From NCBI GenBank assembly GCA_003576705.1, contig QOZS01000032.1:1-64000 (forward strand): DNA of 64,000 nt, in the 5' to 3' direction. A program made the translations under genes and the position numbers. The stretch comes from Desertibaculum subflavum (GTDB lineage: Bacteria; Pseudomonadota; Alphaproteobacteria; Ferrovibrionales; Ferrovibrionaceae). A model generated the notes under the pieces. The model did no database searches. It was not told where the DNA came from and saw only the letters and a program-made list of their open reading frames with translations. Positions 1 to 8,628 of this stretch are shown here, one piece after another (positions within the stretch are counted from its first letter, which is position 1; each line of letters opens with the position of its first letter).

Positions 1-276
1 CTCGCCGGCGGAGCGGCCGGCGGCCGGGGTCGGGGCCGCGCCGGTCAGCGCCGTCTGTGCGGCGTCGCGCGGGCGCTGCTCCTGGGGACGGGGGGCGCCG
101 GGCTCCGGCGGGCGCAGCTGGAAGTCGGGCGGCACGGAGAGTGGCGCCCGGGTCACCACCTCGAACTCGTTCGGCGCCTGCCTTGCGGTGCCGAAGGTGT
201 CGCGGATGGTGTCGCAGCCGCCGAGCAGGGGAGCCGCGGCCAGGCCGGCCAGGAGGAGTGCCTTCGAAGCGCGCAT
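1..276 (-). CDS. DUF3035-type lipoprotein (BamF-like), 3' part cut off by the window edge
   Basis: The minus-strand frame opens at 276 and is still open at base 1, giving 92 residues of an incomplete protein. It starts with a short charged stretch, a hydrophobic segment and a lipobox-like LLGGC with Cys21, so it is probably a lipoprotein. The following Pro-rich region contains APLSVPPDFQLRPP and GAPRP, which I recognise from the alphaproteobacterial DUF3035 family, sometimes described as a beta-barrel assembly accessory lipoprotein. The start codon lies 5 nt after the lspA stop, so the gene is probably co-transcribed with ileS and lspA. LspA would be the enzyme that cleaves its signal peptide. 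The family call rests on this N-terminal part only. Confidence 0.7.
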   Translation of the reverse strand, partial: MRASKALLLAGLAAAPLLGGCDTIRDTFGTARQAPNEFEVVTRAPLSVPPDFQLRPPEPGAPRPQEQRPRDAAQTALTGAAPTPAAGRSAGE

Positions 277-281
277 CGTGC

Positions 282-779
282 CTATTCTAAACTCCGTGAC
301 CTTGTCGGCAATATGGCGCCGAGGATCAGCCCGACCGCCCCGCAGGTGATCGCCGCGTCGGCGATGTTGAAGGCCGGCCAGTGCCATCCGCCCAGGTGGA
401 AATCGAAGAAATCCGCCACCGCGCCATAGACGACCCGGTCGATCGCATTGCCGAGCGCGCCCCCGATGACGAGGCCGAGCGCCAGCCGGTCGATGCCCCG
501 CTCCGCCTTGCGCAGCCAGAAGCCGAGCAGGACGGAAACCGCGATCGAGAGCACCACCAGAATCCAGCGCTGGTTGTCGCCGAACCACTCGCCGCCCAGC
601 ATCCCGAAGCTGACGCCCCGGTTCCAGACCTGGACCAGGTTGAAGAACGGGGCGATCTCAAGGCCGCCGGGATTGGCCCGCATCAGGTCGACCAGGACGA
701 ATTTGGAGGCCTGGTCCAGGACCAGCACGACGGCCACGACCATCAGGCCGAAGCGGAGTTCACCCTGGGATATCGTCAT
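282..779 (-). CDS. lspA: Lipoprotein signal peptidase (signal peptidase II)
   Basis: This inner-membrane aspartyl peptidase cleaves prolipoproteins just before the lipidated cysteine. Four hydrophobic segments are visible. The family motifs are present: DQASK near the N-terminus, NxGxxFG-like NRGVSFGML, and the catalytic region GNAIDRVVYGAVADFFDFH with its aspartates. I start at the ATG at 779 (MTISQGEL). The longer frame to 800 reads MAGSSPAM, which is only the translation of the palindromic repeat lying upstream. At about 165 aa the length is normal. It follows ileS, an arrangement common in Proteobacteria, with the repeat inserted between the two genes. Confidence 0.95.
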   Translation of the reverse strand: MTISQGELRFGLMVVAVVLVLDQASKFVLVDLMRANPGGLEIAPFFNLVQVWNRGVSFGMLGGEWFGDNQRWILVVLSIAVSVLLGFWLRKAERGIDRLALGLVIGGALGNAIDRVVYGAVADFFDFHLGGWHWPAFNIADAAITCGAVGLILGAILPTRSRSLE

Positions 780-860
780 GGCCGGGCTTGACCCGGCCAT
801 CCACGCCTCCGGACGGCGCGGCGTAAACCGTGGATGCCCGGGTCAAGCCCGGGCATGACG
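774..860. repeat. Palindromic intergenic repeat, family A, full copy
   Basis: An 87-bp imperfect palindrome lies between ileS and lspA. The outer arms begin CGTCATGGCCGGGCTTGACC and end in the complementary GGTCAAGCCCGGGCATGACG, each continuing inward to a CATCCACG/CGTGGATG pair around a central variable part. Related copies occur at 17622-17652 and 39410-39497. This type of element is widespread in alphaproteobacterial genomes. It would fold into a long hairpin in the ileS-lspA transcript and could stabilise or attenuate it; that role is inference. Confidence 0.85.
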
Positions 861-891
861 AAACAGCGTGATTGCGGCTGCCATTGCCGCA

Positions 892-3750
892 TCATGCCAC
901 CGCGTCGTCGCAGCGGCGGCAGAGGTCGGGCTTCCTCTGCTTGCCGACCTCGGGCAGGACCTGCCAGCAGCGCTGGCATTTGTGGCCCGCCGCCGCCTTC
1001 GACACGACGGCGACGCCGCTCACATCCGGCAGACGGAACGCATCGGCCGGTCCGTCGCCCTCGATGGTCTCGATGCCGGAGGTGATGCAGGTTTCGGCGA
1101 AGTCGATGCCTTCCAGCGCCGCGCGGCGCTCGCCGCTCAGGTACACCACCGGCCCCGCCTGCAGCGAGGAGCCGATGCGCTTCTCCTTGCGCTCGATCTC
1201 CAGCGCGCCGGTGACGACGCGGCGGATGTCGCGGATCTCGTCCCATGTCGCGGCCAGCGCCGGGTCCAACCATTCCGCCGGCACGTCGGGGAAGGTGCGC
1301 AGATGCACGCTCGACTTTTCGCCGGGGAAGCGCGCGAGCCAGGCCTCCTCCGCCGTGAAGCAGATGAACGGCGCGAGCCAGGCCGTCAGGTGCATGAACA
1401 GCGCGTCCAGCACCGTGCGCGCGGCGCGGCGGCGGGTGCTGGTGGGCGCGTCGCAATAGACCGCGTCCTTGCGGATGTCGAAATAGAAGCTGGAGAGATC
1501 GACGGCGCAGAAGTTGTAGAGCGCGACGTACATGCGGTGGAAGTCGTAGGCCTGGCAGCTCTCCTTCACCACGCGGTCGAGCTCGGCGAGCCGGTGCAGC
1601 ACCCAGCGTTCCAGCGGCGGCATCTCGGCATGCGGCAACCGCTCGCTTTCCTGGAAGCCGGCGAGATTGCCGAGCAGGTAGCGCATGGTGTTGCGCAGGC
1701 GGCGATAGGCGTCCGCGTTCGCCTGGATGATGGCGGGGCCGACGCTCTGGTCCTCGGTGTAGTCGGTCGAGACGACCCAGAGCCTGAGGATGTCGGCACC
1801 GGACTGCTTGATGACATCCGCCGGCTCGACCGCATTGCCGAGCGACTTCGACATCTTGCGGCCCTTCTCGTCGAGCGTGAAGCCATGCGTCAGCACGGCG
1901 TCGTAGGGCGCCCGCCCGCGGGTGCCGCAGCTCTCCAGCAGCGAGGAGTGGAACCAGCCGCGATGCTGGTCGGAGCCTTCGAGATAGAGCGAGGCCGGCC
2001 ATTTCAGGTCCGGCCGCTGCTCCAGCACGAAGGCATGGGTGGAGCCTGAATCGAACCAGACATCCAGGATGTCGGTCACCATCTTCCACTCGGCCGGATT
2101 GTACTGGTTGCCGAGGAAGTCCTCCGGCTTCGCCGTGAACCACGCATCGGCGCCGCCCTTGAGACAGGCCTGCACCACGCGCTCGTTCACCGCCTCGTCG
2201 CGCAGCAGCTCGCCGGTCTCCTTGTGCTCGAACACGGTGATCGGCACGCCCCAGGCGCGCTGGCGGCTGATCACCCAGTCAGGCCGCTGCTCGATCATCG
2301 AGTAGAGCCGGTTGCGGCCCTGGGCGGGGAAGAACTCGGTCGCCTCGATCGCGGCCAGCGCCTTCTTGCGCAGGTCGTTGGTCGCCATCGAGATGAACCA
2401 TTGCGGCGTGTTGCGGAAGATCAGCGGCGCCTTCGACCGCCAGGAATGCGGATACTGGTGGCGCAGCCGCCCGCGCCCGACCAGCGCGCCGGCCTGCGCC
2501 ATCGCCTCCATCACGCGGCGGTTGGCGTCGACCGGCTTGCCGGCATCGTCGAACACACGGGCCGGTTTGTCGCCGCCGAACAGCGGCACGTGGCGGAAAT
2601 AGCGGCCGTCCTCGTCCACCGTATGCGGCACCTCGATGCCGTTGGCGGTGCCGAGATTGTAGTCGTCGGCGCCGTGACCCGGCGCGATGTGCACGAAGCC
2701 GGTGCCGGCATCCATGGTGACGAAATCGCCGGCCAGGACCGGCACGTCGAAATCGTAGCCCTGGCCACGCAGCGGATGCGCGCAGACGGTGCCGACCAGA
2801 TCGGCGCCCTTGAACCGCGCGAGCTCGCTCCAGGTCGCGATGCCGCAGGCCCGCGCCGTGCCTTCGGCGAGATCGGCCGCCACGACGATCTCGTCGCCCA
2901 CCTTGGCGAGCGACTTCTCGCCCAGGCTGTCGATGCGCAGACGCGCGTACTCGGCCTCGGCGGAGAGCGCGATGGCGCGGTTGCCGGGCAAGGTCCAGGG
3001 CGTGGTGGTCCAGATCACGATCGCGGCACCGGCCAAAGCCGGCAGAGCGGGCTTCACCACCGGGAACTTCACGAACACGGTGTCGGAGGTGTGCTCGTGA
3101 TACTCGACCTCGGCCTCGGCCAGCGCCGTCCGCTCGACGATCGACCACAGAACCGGCTTCGAGCCCTTGAACAGGCCGCCGTTCATCAGGAATTTCTGGA
3201 TCTCGCGGACGATCTGCGCCTCGGCGGCGAAGCTCATCGTCGTATAGGGATTGTCCCAGTCGCCGATCACGCCGAAGCGCTTGAACTCCTCGCGCTGGAC
3301 GTTGACCCAGTGATCAGCGAAGTCGCGGCATTCCTGGCGGAACTCGGCGATCGGCACGTCGTCCTTGTTCTTGCCCGCCGCGCGGTACTTCTCCTCGATC
3401 TTCCACTCGATCGGCAGGCCGTGGCAGTCCCAGCCCGGCACATAATTGGCGTCGAAGCCCATCATCTGCCGCGAGCGGTTGATCACGTCCTTCAGGATCT
3501 TGTTGAGCGCGTGCCCGATATGCAGGTTGCCGTTGGCATAGGGCGGGCCGTCATGCAGGACGAAGAGCTCGCGGCCCTTCGACTGCTCTCTGAGCGTCCG
3601 ATAGAGGTCGAGCCTGGCCCAATGTTTCAGGATCTCCGGCTCCTTGGCCGGCAGGCCCGCCTTCATCGGGAAATCGGTGGTGGGGAGGAAGACGGTGGCG
3701 CGGTAGTCGGTGCCGCCTTCCGTCGTCTTCTTGTCTTGCGGGGTGCTCAT
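892..3750 (-). CDS. ileS: Isoleucyl-tRNA synthetase
   Basis: This 952-aa class I synthetase charges tRNA-Ile in the cytoplasm. The HIGH signature lies at residues 77-80 inside PPYANGNLHIGHALNK and the KMSKS signature at 632-636. The editing domain follows the first half of the Rossmann fold (WTTTPWTLPGNRA). The C-terminus carries two CxxC pairs (CQRC, CRRC), the zinc-binding tail of bacterial-type enzymes. A GGGAG Shine-Dalgarno sequence precedes the ATG at 3750. It leads the ileS-lspA-lipoprotein run. Length and motifs are complete, with nothing unusual. Confidence 0.98.
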   Translation of the reverse strand: MSTPQDKKTTEGGTDYRATVFLPTTDFPMKAGLPAKEPEILKHWARLDLYRTLREQSKGRELFVLHDGPPYANGNLHIGHALNKILKDVINRSRQMMGFDANYVPGWDCHGLPIEWKIEEKYRAAGKNKDDVPIAEFRQECRDFADHWVNVQREEFKRFGVIGDWDNPYTTMSFAAEAQIVREIQKFLMNGGLFKGSKPVLWSIVERTALAEAEVEYHEHTSDTVFVKFPVVKPALPALAGAAIVIWTTTPWTLPGNRAIALSAEAEYARLRIDSLGEKSLAKVGDEIVVAADLAEGTARACGIATWSELARFKGADLVGTVCAHPLRGQGYDFDVPVLAGDFVTMDAGTGFVHIAPGHGADDYNLGTANGIEVPHTVDEDGRYFRHVPLFGGDKPARVFDDAGKPVDANRRVMEAMAQAGALVGRGRLRHQYPHSWRSKAPLIFRNTPQWFISMATNDLRKKALAAIEATEFFPAQGRNRLYSMIEQRPDWVISRQRAWGVPITVFEHKETGELLRDEAVNERVVQACLKGGADAWFTAKPEDFLGNQYNPAEWKMVTDILDVWFDSGSTHAFVLEQRPDLKWPASLYLEGSDQHRGWFHSSLLESCGTRGRAPYDAVLTHGFTLDEKGRKMSKSLGNAVEPADVIKQSGADILRLWVVSTDYTEDQSVGPAIIQANADAYRRLRNTMRYLLGNLAGFQESERLPHAEMPPLERWVLHRLAELDRVVKESCQAYDFHRMYVALYNFCAVDLSSFYFDIRKDAVYCDAPTSTRRRAARTVLDALFMHLTAWLAPFICFTAEEAWLARFPGEKSSVHLRTFPDVPAEWLDPALAATWDEIRDIRRVVTGALEIERKEKRIGSSLQAGPVVYLSGERRAALEGIDFAETCITSGIETIEGDGPADAFRLPDVSGVAVVSKAAAGHKCQRCWQVLPEVGKQRKPDLCRRCDDAVA

Positions 3751-3897
3751 CGGGCGCTCCCGGCGCGCTGCAACGGAGGAGAATTAGGGGCGAGTGACGG
3801 TGTCCCGGACCCTCAGCCGAGGGCCGGGCCGATAATTCGCGCCGCGCCGGGTATGCGGAAGTCGCCCATGGCGGCGGGTTCTACCGGTCGGGGCGCC

Positions 3898-4353
3898 CTA
3901 GAGCAAGGCGCCCTCGCGGCGCAGCAGGTCGAGCTTGGTCGGCAGGCCCTTGCCGCCGGAAAAGCCGCCGAGCCGGCCGCTGGAGCCGAGCACCCGGTGG
4001 CAGGGGATCAGGATCGGGATCGGGTTGGCGCCGCAGGCCTGGCCGACGGCGCGCGGCACGCTTTTCAGCCGCCCGGCGAAATCGGCGTAAGTAGCTGTTT
4101 CGCTGTAGGGAATCTCGCGCATCAGGCGCCAGACCTGCTTCTGGAAACGGGTGCCGCCGGGATCCAGCGGCAGCTCGCAAGGCCCCGCTCGGCCGGCGAA
4201 ATAGCGCTCCAGGAAGCGCGCCGCCTGGCGCAGCACCGGCGCGCCGTCGCCCGCCGCCGCCGGCGCCGGCCCGAAGCGGAGCGCAATGATCGCCCCCTCG
4301 CGCTCGTAGAGCGAAAGCTTGCCGAGTGGGCTGTCGATATTGAGCGTGTGCAT
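3898..4353 (-). CDS. ogt: Methylated-DNA--[protein]-cysteine S-methyltransferase
   Basis: This suicide repair protein removes O6-alkyl groups from guanine by transferring them to its own cysteine. The active-site motif IPCHRV holds acceptor Cys118 of 151 residues, followed by the GxLGGFSGG segment and a C-terminal KxxLLxxEGA. The helix-turn-helix part (FQKQVWRLMREIPYSETATY) precedes the active site, as in the family. There is no fused AdaA-type domain, so this is the stand-alone Ogt form. It sits alone between ileS and the DUF255 gene, with a 147-bp gap to the ileS start that holds no other gene. Confidence 0.95.
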   Translation of the reverse strand: MHTLNIDSPLGKLSLYEREGAIIALRFGPAPAAAGDGAPVLRQAARFLERYFAGRAGPCELPLDPGGTRFQKQVWRLMREIPYSETATYADFAGRLKSVPRAVGQACGANPIPILIPCHRVLGSSGRLGGFSGGKGLPTKLDLLRREGALL

Positions 4354-4398
4354 CGCCGCTTTGGCGCCGTCTCCCCGGCGCAGAATAGCAGCGATCGT

Positions 4399-6447
4399 TC
4401 AGGGTTGCGGCAGCTCTTCGGCGAGCGCGGCGGGGTCGGTGACGGGGAGCGAGCAGGTCTCGCCGATGCAGACATAGGCCGTGGCCTTGCCGCCCTGCGC
4501 GCGCTTGCCGTGGGCGGGATGGCCCGCGGGCAGGTCCTGGCCGGGCGCCACCACGGCGATGATGCGGTCGGGGCAGGAGACCGATCGGGCGGCGGCGAGC
4601 AGAGCTTCGGTTTCCGGTTCGCCACGGCTGCCGACCACGGCGACGTTGACCGGACGAAACAGGGTTTCGGCGTTGTTCAGAAGGGTCGCATAGGCGAAGG
4701 CATTGCGGCCGAGTTCGGCCGCGAAGGCGTCGATGAGAGCGAGGGCGCGCTCGCGATACTTCGCCTCGCCGGTCAGCGCCTCGAGCCGCGCCAAGACGCC
4801 GACCATGGTGCCGTTGCCCGAGGGCACGGCGTTGTCATGCGCGTGGCGGGTGCGGACGATCAGCGCCTCGGCATCGTCGGCGGTGTAGAAATAGCCGCCG
4901 CGTTCTGCGTCCCAGTAGTGCCGGTCGAGCACCGCGACCCACGCGGCGGCCTGGGTCAGGTAGTTCGGCGTGCCGGTCGCTTCATGCAGCGCCAGCGCCG
5001 CACGCGCCATGTTGGCGTGGTCGTCAAGGAAGCCATCGCGCGCGAGCTTGCCCGCGCGCCAGGCATGGCGGAGCCGCCCGTCCGACTGCATCGTCGTGGT
5101 CACGAAGGCGAAGGCGCGCTCCGCCGCTTCGATCCAGGCCGGGGCGCGGAAGGCGGCGCCGGCATCGGACATGGCCGCGATCATCAGCCCGTTCCAATCG
5201 GCCAGCACCTTGTCGTCCCAGCCGGGCTTGATGCGGTGCTCGCGAACAGCGAACAGCTTCGCGCGGCAGTGTGCGAGCTTCGCTTCCGTCGCCGCATCGG
5301 CGAGCGCCGGCCGGCCTGAGCGGTTCAGGATGGTATGGCCTTCCCAGTTGCCGTGCGGCGTGACGTCGTAGTGGTGCTTGAACAGCGCCGCATCCGGGCC
5401 GAGCGCGGCGTCGATCTCCGCCTCGGTCCAGACGTAGAACTTGCCTTCCGCGCCTTCGGAATCGGCATCCTGGGTCGCCGCGAAGCCGCCGCCTTCGGCG
5501 ATCATCTCGCGCAGCACCCATTCGATGGTCTCGTGGATGCGCTGCTCGTAGAGCGGCGCGGCGGTCTCCGCATGCACGAGGCGCAGCAGGTCGATCAGCT
5601 GCGCGTTGTCGTACAGCATCTTCTCGAAATGCGGCGCCAGCCAGCGAGCATCGGTGGAATAGCGCGAATAGCCGCCGCCGAGATGGTCGTAGATGCCGCC
5701 CTGGCTCATCTTGTCGAGCGTCAGGGTCACCGCATCGCGGAACATGGCGCCGCCGGTGCGCAGATAGCCGCGCCACAGAACCTCGATGTTGTAGGTCTGG
5801 GGAAACTTGGGCGCGTCGCCGATGCCGCCTTCGACCGGATCGACCTCGCGCAGCAGGCGCGTCGCCACCTTGCCGAGGAAATCCGGCGAGATCTCCGCCT
5901 TGTCGCCCTCGGCGCCGCGCGCCGAAAGCTTGCCGAGCCCGTCGAGCAGCGCGGTGCGGTTCTTGGCGATGGTGTCGCTGTCCTCGCGGAACACCTGGGC
6001 CACGCGGCGCAGCAAGTCCTTGAAGGCCGGCCGGCCCCAGCGGCTCTCCGGCGGGAAATAGGTGCCGCCCCAGAACGGCTCGCCATCCGGATTGAGGAAC
6101 ATGGTGAGCGGCCAGCCGCCCTGCTCGCCGAGCAGGGCCAGCGCGCTCTGGTAGATGCTGTCGATATCGGGACGCTCCTCGCGGTCGACCTTGATGTTGA
6201 CGAAGAGCTCGTTCATCACCGCGGCGGTGGCGTCGTCCTCGAAGCTCTCATGCGCCATCACGTGGCACCAGTGGCAGGCCGCGTAGCCGACCGAAAGCAG
6301 GATCGGCTTGCCTGTCGCACGGGCATGCGCCAGGACCTCCGGCGCCCAGGCCTGCCAGTGCACCGGATTGTCGTGGTGCTGCAGCAGATAGGGGCTCGAT
6401 TCGCGGTCGAGGTTGTTGCGCGCGAAGTCGCTCGGAGCGGTGCTCAT
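4399..6447 (-). CDS. DUF255 thioredoxin-domain protein (YyaL/SSP411 family)
   Basis: The protein has 682 residues. The N-terminal third is the thioredoxin-like DUF255 domain, with the hallmark NPVHW, SVGYAACHWCHVM (CxxC at Cys58/Cys61) and VDREERPDID. The rest is the alpha/alpha-barrel part typical of the family (FEKMLYDNAQL, SRYSTDARWLAPHF, ADWNGLMI, HAHDNAVPSGNG). The length is normal. The cellular substrate of bacterial members is not established. It resembles glycosidase-type (alpha/alpha)6 barrels, but a sugar role is unproven. It is transcribed toward ogt with a 45-bp gap, so the two may share a transcript. Confidence 0.92.
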   Translation of the reverse strand: MSTAPSDFARNNLDRESSPYLLQHHDNPVHWQAWAPEVLAHARATGKPILLSVGYAACHWCHVMAHESFEDDATAAVMNELFVNIKVDREERPDIDSIYQSALALLGEQGGWPLTMFLNPDGEPFWGGTYFPPESRWGRPAFKDLLRRVAQVFREDSDTIAKNRTALLDGLGKLSARGAEGDKAEISPDFLGKVATRLLREVDPVEGGIGDAPKFPQTYNIEVLWRGYLRTGGAMFRDAVTLTLDKMSQGGIYDHLGGGYSRYSTDARWLAPHFEKMLYDNAQLIDLLRLVHAETAAPLYEQRIHETIEWVLREMIAEGGGFAATQDADSEGAEGKFYVWTEAEIDAALGPDAALFKHHYDVTPHGNWEGHTILNRSGRPALADAATEAKLAHCRAKLFAVREHRIKPGWDDKVLADWNGLMIAAMSDAGAAFRAPAWIEAAERAFAFVTTTMQSDGRLRHAWRAGKLARDGFLDDHANMARAALALHEATGTPNYLTQAAAWVAVLDRHYWDAERGGYFYTADDAEALIVRTRHAHDNAVPSGNGTMVGVLARLEALTGEAKYRERALALIDAFAAELGRNAFAYATLLNNAETLFRPVNVAVVGSRGEPETEALLAAARSVSCPDRIIAVVAPGQDLPAGHPAHGKRAQGGKATAYVCIGETCSLPVTDPAALAEELPQP

Positions 6448-6548
6448 CCCGGCAACCTATGGCGCCGCCGGTGGGGCGGCAACCGCGGAACCTTCGCCGC
6501 CACCTTCCGTTGCCTTGGCAGGCCCTTTCCGGATCAGGAGACCCCGCC

Positions 6549-6782
6549 ATGGCCGTCTGCGACCAATGCGGCAACGACTACGACAAGGCCTTCCGCGTGC
6601 TGCAGAAGGACAAGACCTGGACCTTCGACAGTTTCGAATGCGCGATCGAGGCGCTGGCACCGCGCTGCGCCCATTGCCAGTGCCGGGTGATCGGCCATGG
6701 TGTAGAAAAGAGCGGCGCGATCTTCTGCTGTGCCCATTGCGCCGGCCGCAGCGGCGCCACGGAGCTCAGGGACCGCGCCTGA
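6549..6782 (+). CDS. Small Cys-rich zinc-ribbon-like protein (prokaryotic metallothionein-like)
   Basis: This 77-aa protein has seven cysteines in CDQC, CAHCQC and CCAHC clusters plus histidines, consistent with binding zinc or another metal ion. It reads MAVCDQCGNDYDKAF, then a central FDSFECAIEAL, and ends in a charged tail. Close homologues with this layout are common in alpha- and betaproteobacteria and are usually labelled hypothetical or metallothionein-like; the exact function is unknown to me. I chose the ATG at 6549, behind a CAGGAG ribosome-binding site. A longer upstream frame has no such signal. It is followed 18 bp later by a glyoxalase-fold gene, probably in one transcript. Confidence 0.75.
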   Translation: MAVCDQCGNDYDKAFRVLQKDKTWTFDSFECAIEALAPRCAHCQCRVIGHGVEKSGAIFCCAHCAGRSGATELRDRA

Positions 6783-6800
6783 AGAAAGGCCGGTGAGCCC

Positions 6801-7214
6801 ATGCCGAAGCTCGACGCCGTGCTGGAGACTTCGCTCTATTTCGACGACCTCGACGCCGCCAAGCGCTTCTACGGCGAGGTGATGGGCCTTAAGCCCATGT
6901 TCGAGGACGACCGGCTCGCCGCCTGCCCGATCGGCGCCGGCAGCGTGCTGCTGATGTTCAAGCGCGGCCACACCGCGGACGACACGCAGATCCCCGGCGG
7001 CACCGTGCCGGGCCATGACGGCCAGGGCAAAGGCCACGTTGCCTTCGCCATCGATGCCGGCGCACTCGCCGACTGGGAAGCGCATCTCGAGCGCCACAAG
7101 GTCGCAATCGAAAGCCGGGTCGCGTGGGCGAAGGGCGGCAAGAGCCTGTTCTTCCGCGATCCCGAGGGCAATCTGCTGGAGGTCGCGACGCCCGGGCTGT
7201 GGCGCAACTACTGA
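6801..7214 (+). CDS. VOC (glyoxalase/bleomycin-resistance fold) protein
   Basis: A 137-residue vicinal-oxygen-chelate protein made of two beta-alpha-beta-beta-beta modules. The first opens with LETSLYFDDLDAAKRFYGEVMGL, the second with GHVAFAIDAGAL, and it ends FFRDPEGNLLEVATPGLW. These conserved His/Glu positions bind a divalent metal in the family. The substrate cannot be read from the sequence; members include dioxygenases, epimerases and drug-binding proteins. It follows the small Cys-rich gene with an 18-bp gap. Confidence 0.88.
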   Translation: MPKLDAVLETSLYFDDLDAAKRFYGEVMGLKPMFEDDRLAACPIGAGSVLLMFKRGHTADDTQIPGGTVPGHDGQGKGHVAFAIDAGALADWEAHLERHKVAIESRVAWAKGGKSLFFRDPEGNLLEVATPGLWRNY

Positions 7215-7217
7215 CTG

Positions 7218-7778
7218 CTACAGGCTCTTGCGCATCAGCGGCCGGTTGGGCGTCCGGCGCGCCGCTTCCTTGAAGCCGGCGCCCGTGAAGCAGGAAGCCA
7301 CGCCCACGAAGGCGCCGCCCCAGGCGGTGCTGCCGACCTTTTCCATCGGATAGGCCTCGACCAGGCGGGCCCCGGCCTGCTTCGCATGCGCCGTCGCCGC
7401 CTTGACCAGCGCCGCCATCACGCCACGGCCGCGATATTCCTTGTCGATGTAGAAGCAGGTGATCGCCCAGGCCGGCTTGTCGTCGATCGGCTTGGCCACG
7501 CGCGAAGTGGCAATCCGCGGCGTCGCCTCCCGCGGCGCGATGGCGCACCAGCCGACGGCGCGCCGCCCGTCATAGGCGAGGATGCCGGGCGGCGGGCCCT
7601 TCTCGACCAGGCGCTTGAAGGCGCGCTTGCGGCCGTCGCGGCCATGCCCGGTCCATTCGCCGCGGGTCAGCCGGAACCACATGCACCAGCAGCCGGAGAC
7701 GGCGCCGCGGGTCGGGCCGAACAGCGCCTCGAGATCGGCCCAGCGATCCGGCGCCAGCGGATGGAAGGCGAGCTTCAC
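7218..7778 (-). CDS. GNAT family N-acetyltransferase
   Basis: This 186-aa acetyl-CoA-dependent acyltransferase starts at a GTG whose GTGA overlaps the stop of the DUF962 gene, so the two are translationally coupled. The acetyl-CoA binding motif A is clear in [21 protein letters not shown], with the R-x-x-G-x-G/A pattern. The N-terminal part ([14 protein letters not shown]) and the region [11 protein letters not shown] match a subgroup of uncharacterised GNAT enzymes with a cysteine-rich first strand. The substrate is unknown. Confidence 0.85.
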   Translation of the reverse strand: MKLAFHPLAPDRWADLEALFGPTRGAVSGCWCMWFRLTRGEWTGHGRDGRKRAFKRLVEKGPPPGILAYDGRRAVGWCAIAPREATPRIATSRVAKPIDDKPAWAITCFYIDKEYRGRGVMAALVKAATAHAKQAGARLVEAYPMEKVGSTAWGGAFVGVASCFTGAGFKEAARRTPNRPLMRKSL

Positions 7779-8128
7779 GCTGCCCGCGCAGGTGTCGAGG
7801 CGACGCCTGCGGCAGCGAGATGCGGGCCGAGCCGGCCGGTGAGCCAGAGCCCGTACATGCGAAAGTCGCTGCCGAGCGACCAGAAGGGGTAGGTGAACGT
7901 CGCCGGCCGGTTGTGCTCGACGAAGAAATGCGCGGTCCAGGCCGGGCCGTAGCCGGCCACCAACGCGGCCAGGAACCACCACCAGATGCCGGTCAGCCCC
8001 AGCGCGACCAGGCAGAGGATGGCGAGCGTCGAGCCGACATAGTGCAGCGCACGCGCCGACGGCTTGCTGTGCTCGCGCAGGTAATAGGGCCAGAACTCGG
8101 CATAGGTCGAAATCCGCGCCTGGGCCAT
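7775..8128 (-). CDS. DUF962/Mpo1-like membrane protein
   Basis: A 117-residue protein with the family's [13 protein letters not shown] start, HYVGSTLA, a hydrophobic hairpin (two membrane segments), and [18 protein letters not shown]. Histidines in HYVG and the AHFFVEHN motif match the DUF962/Mpo1 family. In yeast, Mpo1 is an iron-dependent dioxygenase acting on 2-hydroxy fatty acids; that activity here is only inferred. Its stop overlaps the start of the GNAT gene (GTGA). Confidence 0.85.
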   Translation of the reverse strand: MAQARISTYAEFWPYYLREHSKPSARALHYVGSTLAILCLVALGLTGIWWWFLAALVAGYGPAWTAHFFVEHNRPATFTYPFWSLGSDFRMYGLWLTGRLGPHLAAAGVASTPARAA

Positions 8129-8223
8129 GGCAGATCCTCCCGGTCCGGATATTAGCGTTTATTTATATCGGGATAGACGAAAAACCAGAAGGCGGACGCG
8201 GGCGCGACGTTTGCGGCCCAGCC

Positions 8224-8251
8224 TTGACAGCGCGCCCCCCCGCCCTTAGGA
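8224..8251 (+). promoter_or_regulatory. Candidate promoter of rpmB
   Basis: A consensus -35 TTGACA at 8224-8229 is followed after 16 nt by TTAGGA at 8246-8251. It lies in the gap between the divergent DUF962 gene and rpmB, about 70 nt ahead of the rpmB start. The -10 match is moderate, so the exact start of transcription is uncertain. Confidence 0.45.
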
Positions 8252-8261
8252 AACGCGCCTT

Positions 8262-8284
8262 CGCGGCGGGCCCTTCCCGCCGCG
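8262..8284 (+). promoter_or_regulatory. Hairpin in the rpmB 5' leader
   Basis: A perfect 9-bp stem, CGCGGCGGG with CCCGCCGCG around a CCCTT loop, lies between the candidate promoter and the rpmB ribosome-binding site (GGAGGAG near 8315). It would form in the leader RNA. No T-run follows, so it is not an obvious terminator. A role in mRNA stability or protein feedback is possible but not shown. Confidence 0.45.
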
Positions 8285-8324
8285 CTACGTGTTCGGTGCC
8301 CTGCTGGAAGGGCGGAGGAGCGTC

Positions 8325-8615
8325 ATGTCCCGTCGTTGCGAACTCACCGGCAAGGGCGTCCAGTCCGGCAACAACGTGAGCCACGCCAACAACAAGACGC
8401 GGCGCAAGTTCAAGCCGAACCTGCGGGTGGTCACGGTGATGAGCGACAAGCTCAACCGGTCGATCCGGCTGCGCCTCTCGGCCCACGGCATGAAGTCGAT
8501 GGAGCATGCCGGCGGCCTCGACGCCTGGCTGCTGAAGACCGACAGCGAGCTGCTGTCGCCGACCGCGCTGCGCCTGAAGCGCGACCTGAAGAAGAAGCTC
8601 GCCGCCGCGGCCTGA
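8325..8615 (+). CDS. rpmB: 50S ribosomal protein L28
   Basis: This 96-aa ribosomal protein begins [23 protein letters not shown], the L28 signature, followed by RRKFKPNLR and the Arg/Lys-rich body. The start at 8325 has a GGAGGAG Shine-Dalgarno sequence. The frame can be read from 8289 but the added 12 residues do not belong to L28. As in many Alphaproteobacteria it stands alone rather than with rpmG, and it carries its own promoter-like sequence and leader hairpin. Confidence 0.97.
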   Translation: MSRRCELTGKGVQSGNNVSHANNKTRRKFKPNLRVVTVMSDKLNRSIRLRLSAHGMKSMEHAGGLDAWLLKTDSELLSPTALRLKRDLKKKLAAAA

Positions 8616-8628
8616 GGCTTCCCGGCCT

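Noticed and set aside
774-800. Longer N-terminus for LspA reading MAGSSPAM
   Set aside because: These residues are translated from the family A palindromic repeat and are not part of the LspA family.
2224-5319. Long plus-strand open frame of about 1030 codons
   Set aside because: It is the antisense shadow of ileS, ogt and the DUF255 gene, a common artefact in GC-rich DNA. The product is Arg/Gly/His-rich with no known motifs.
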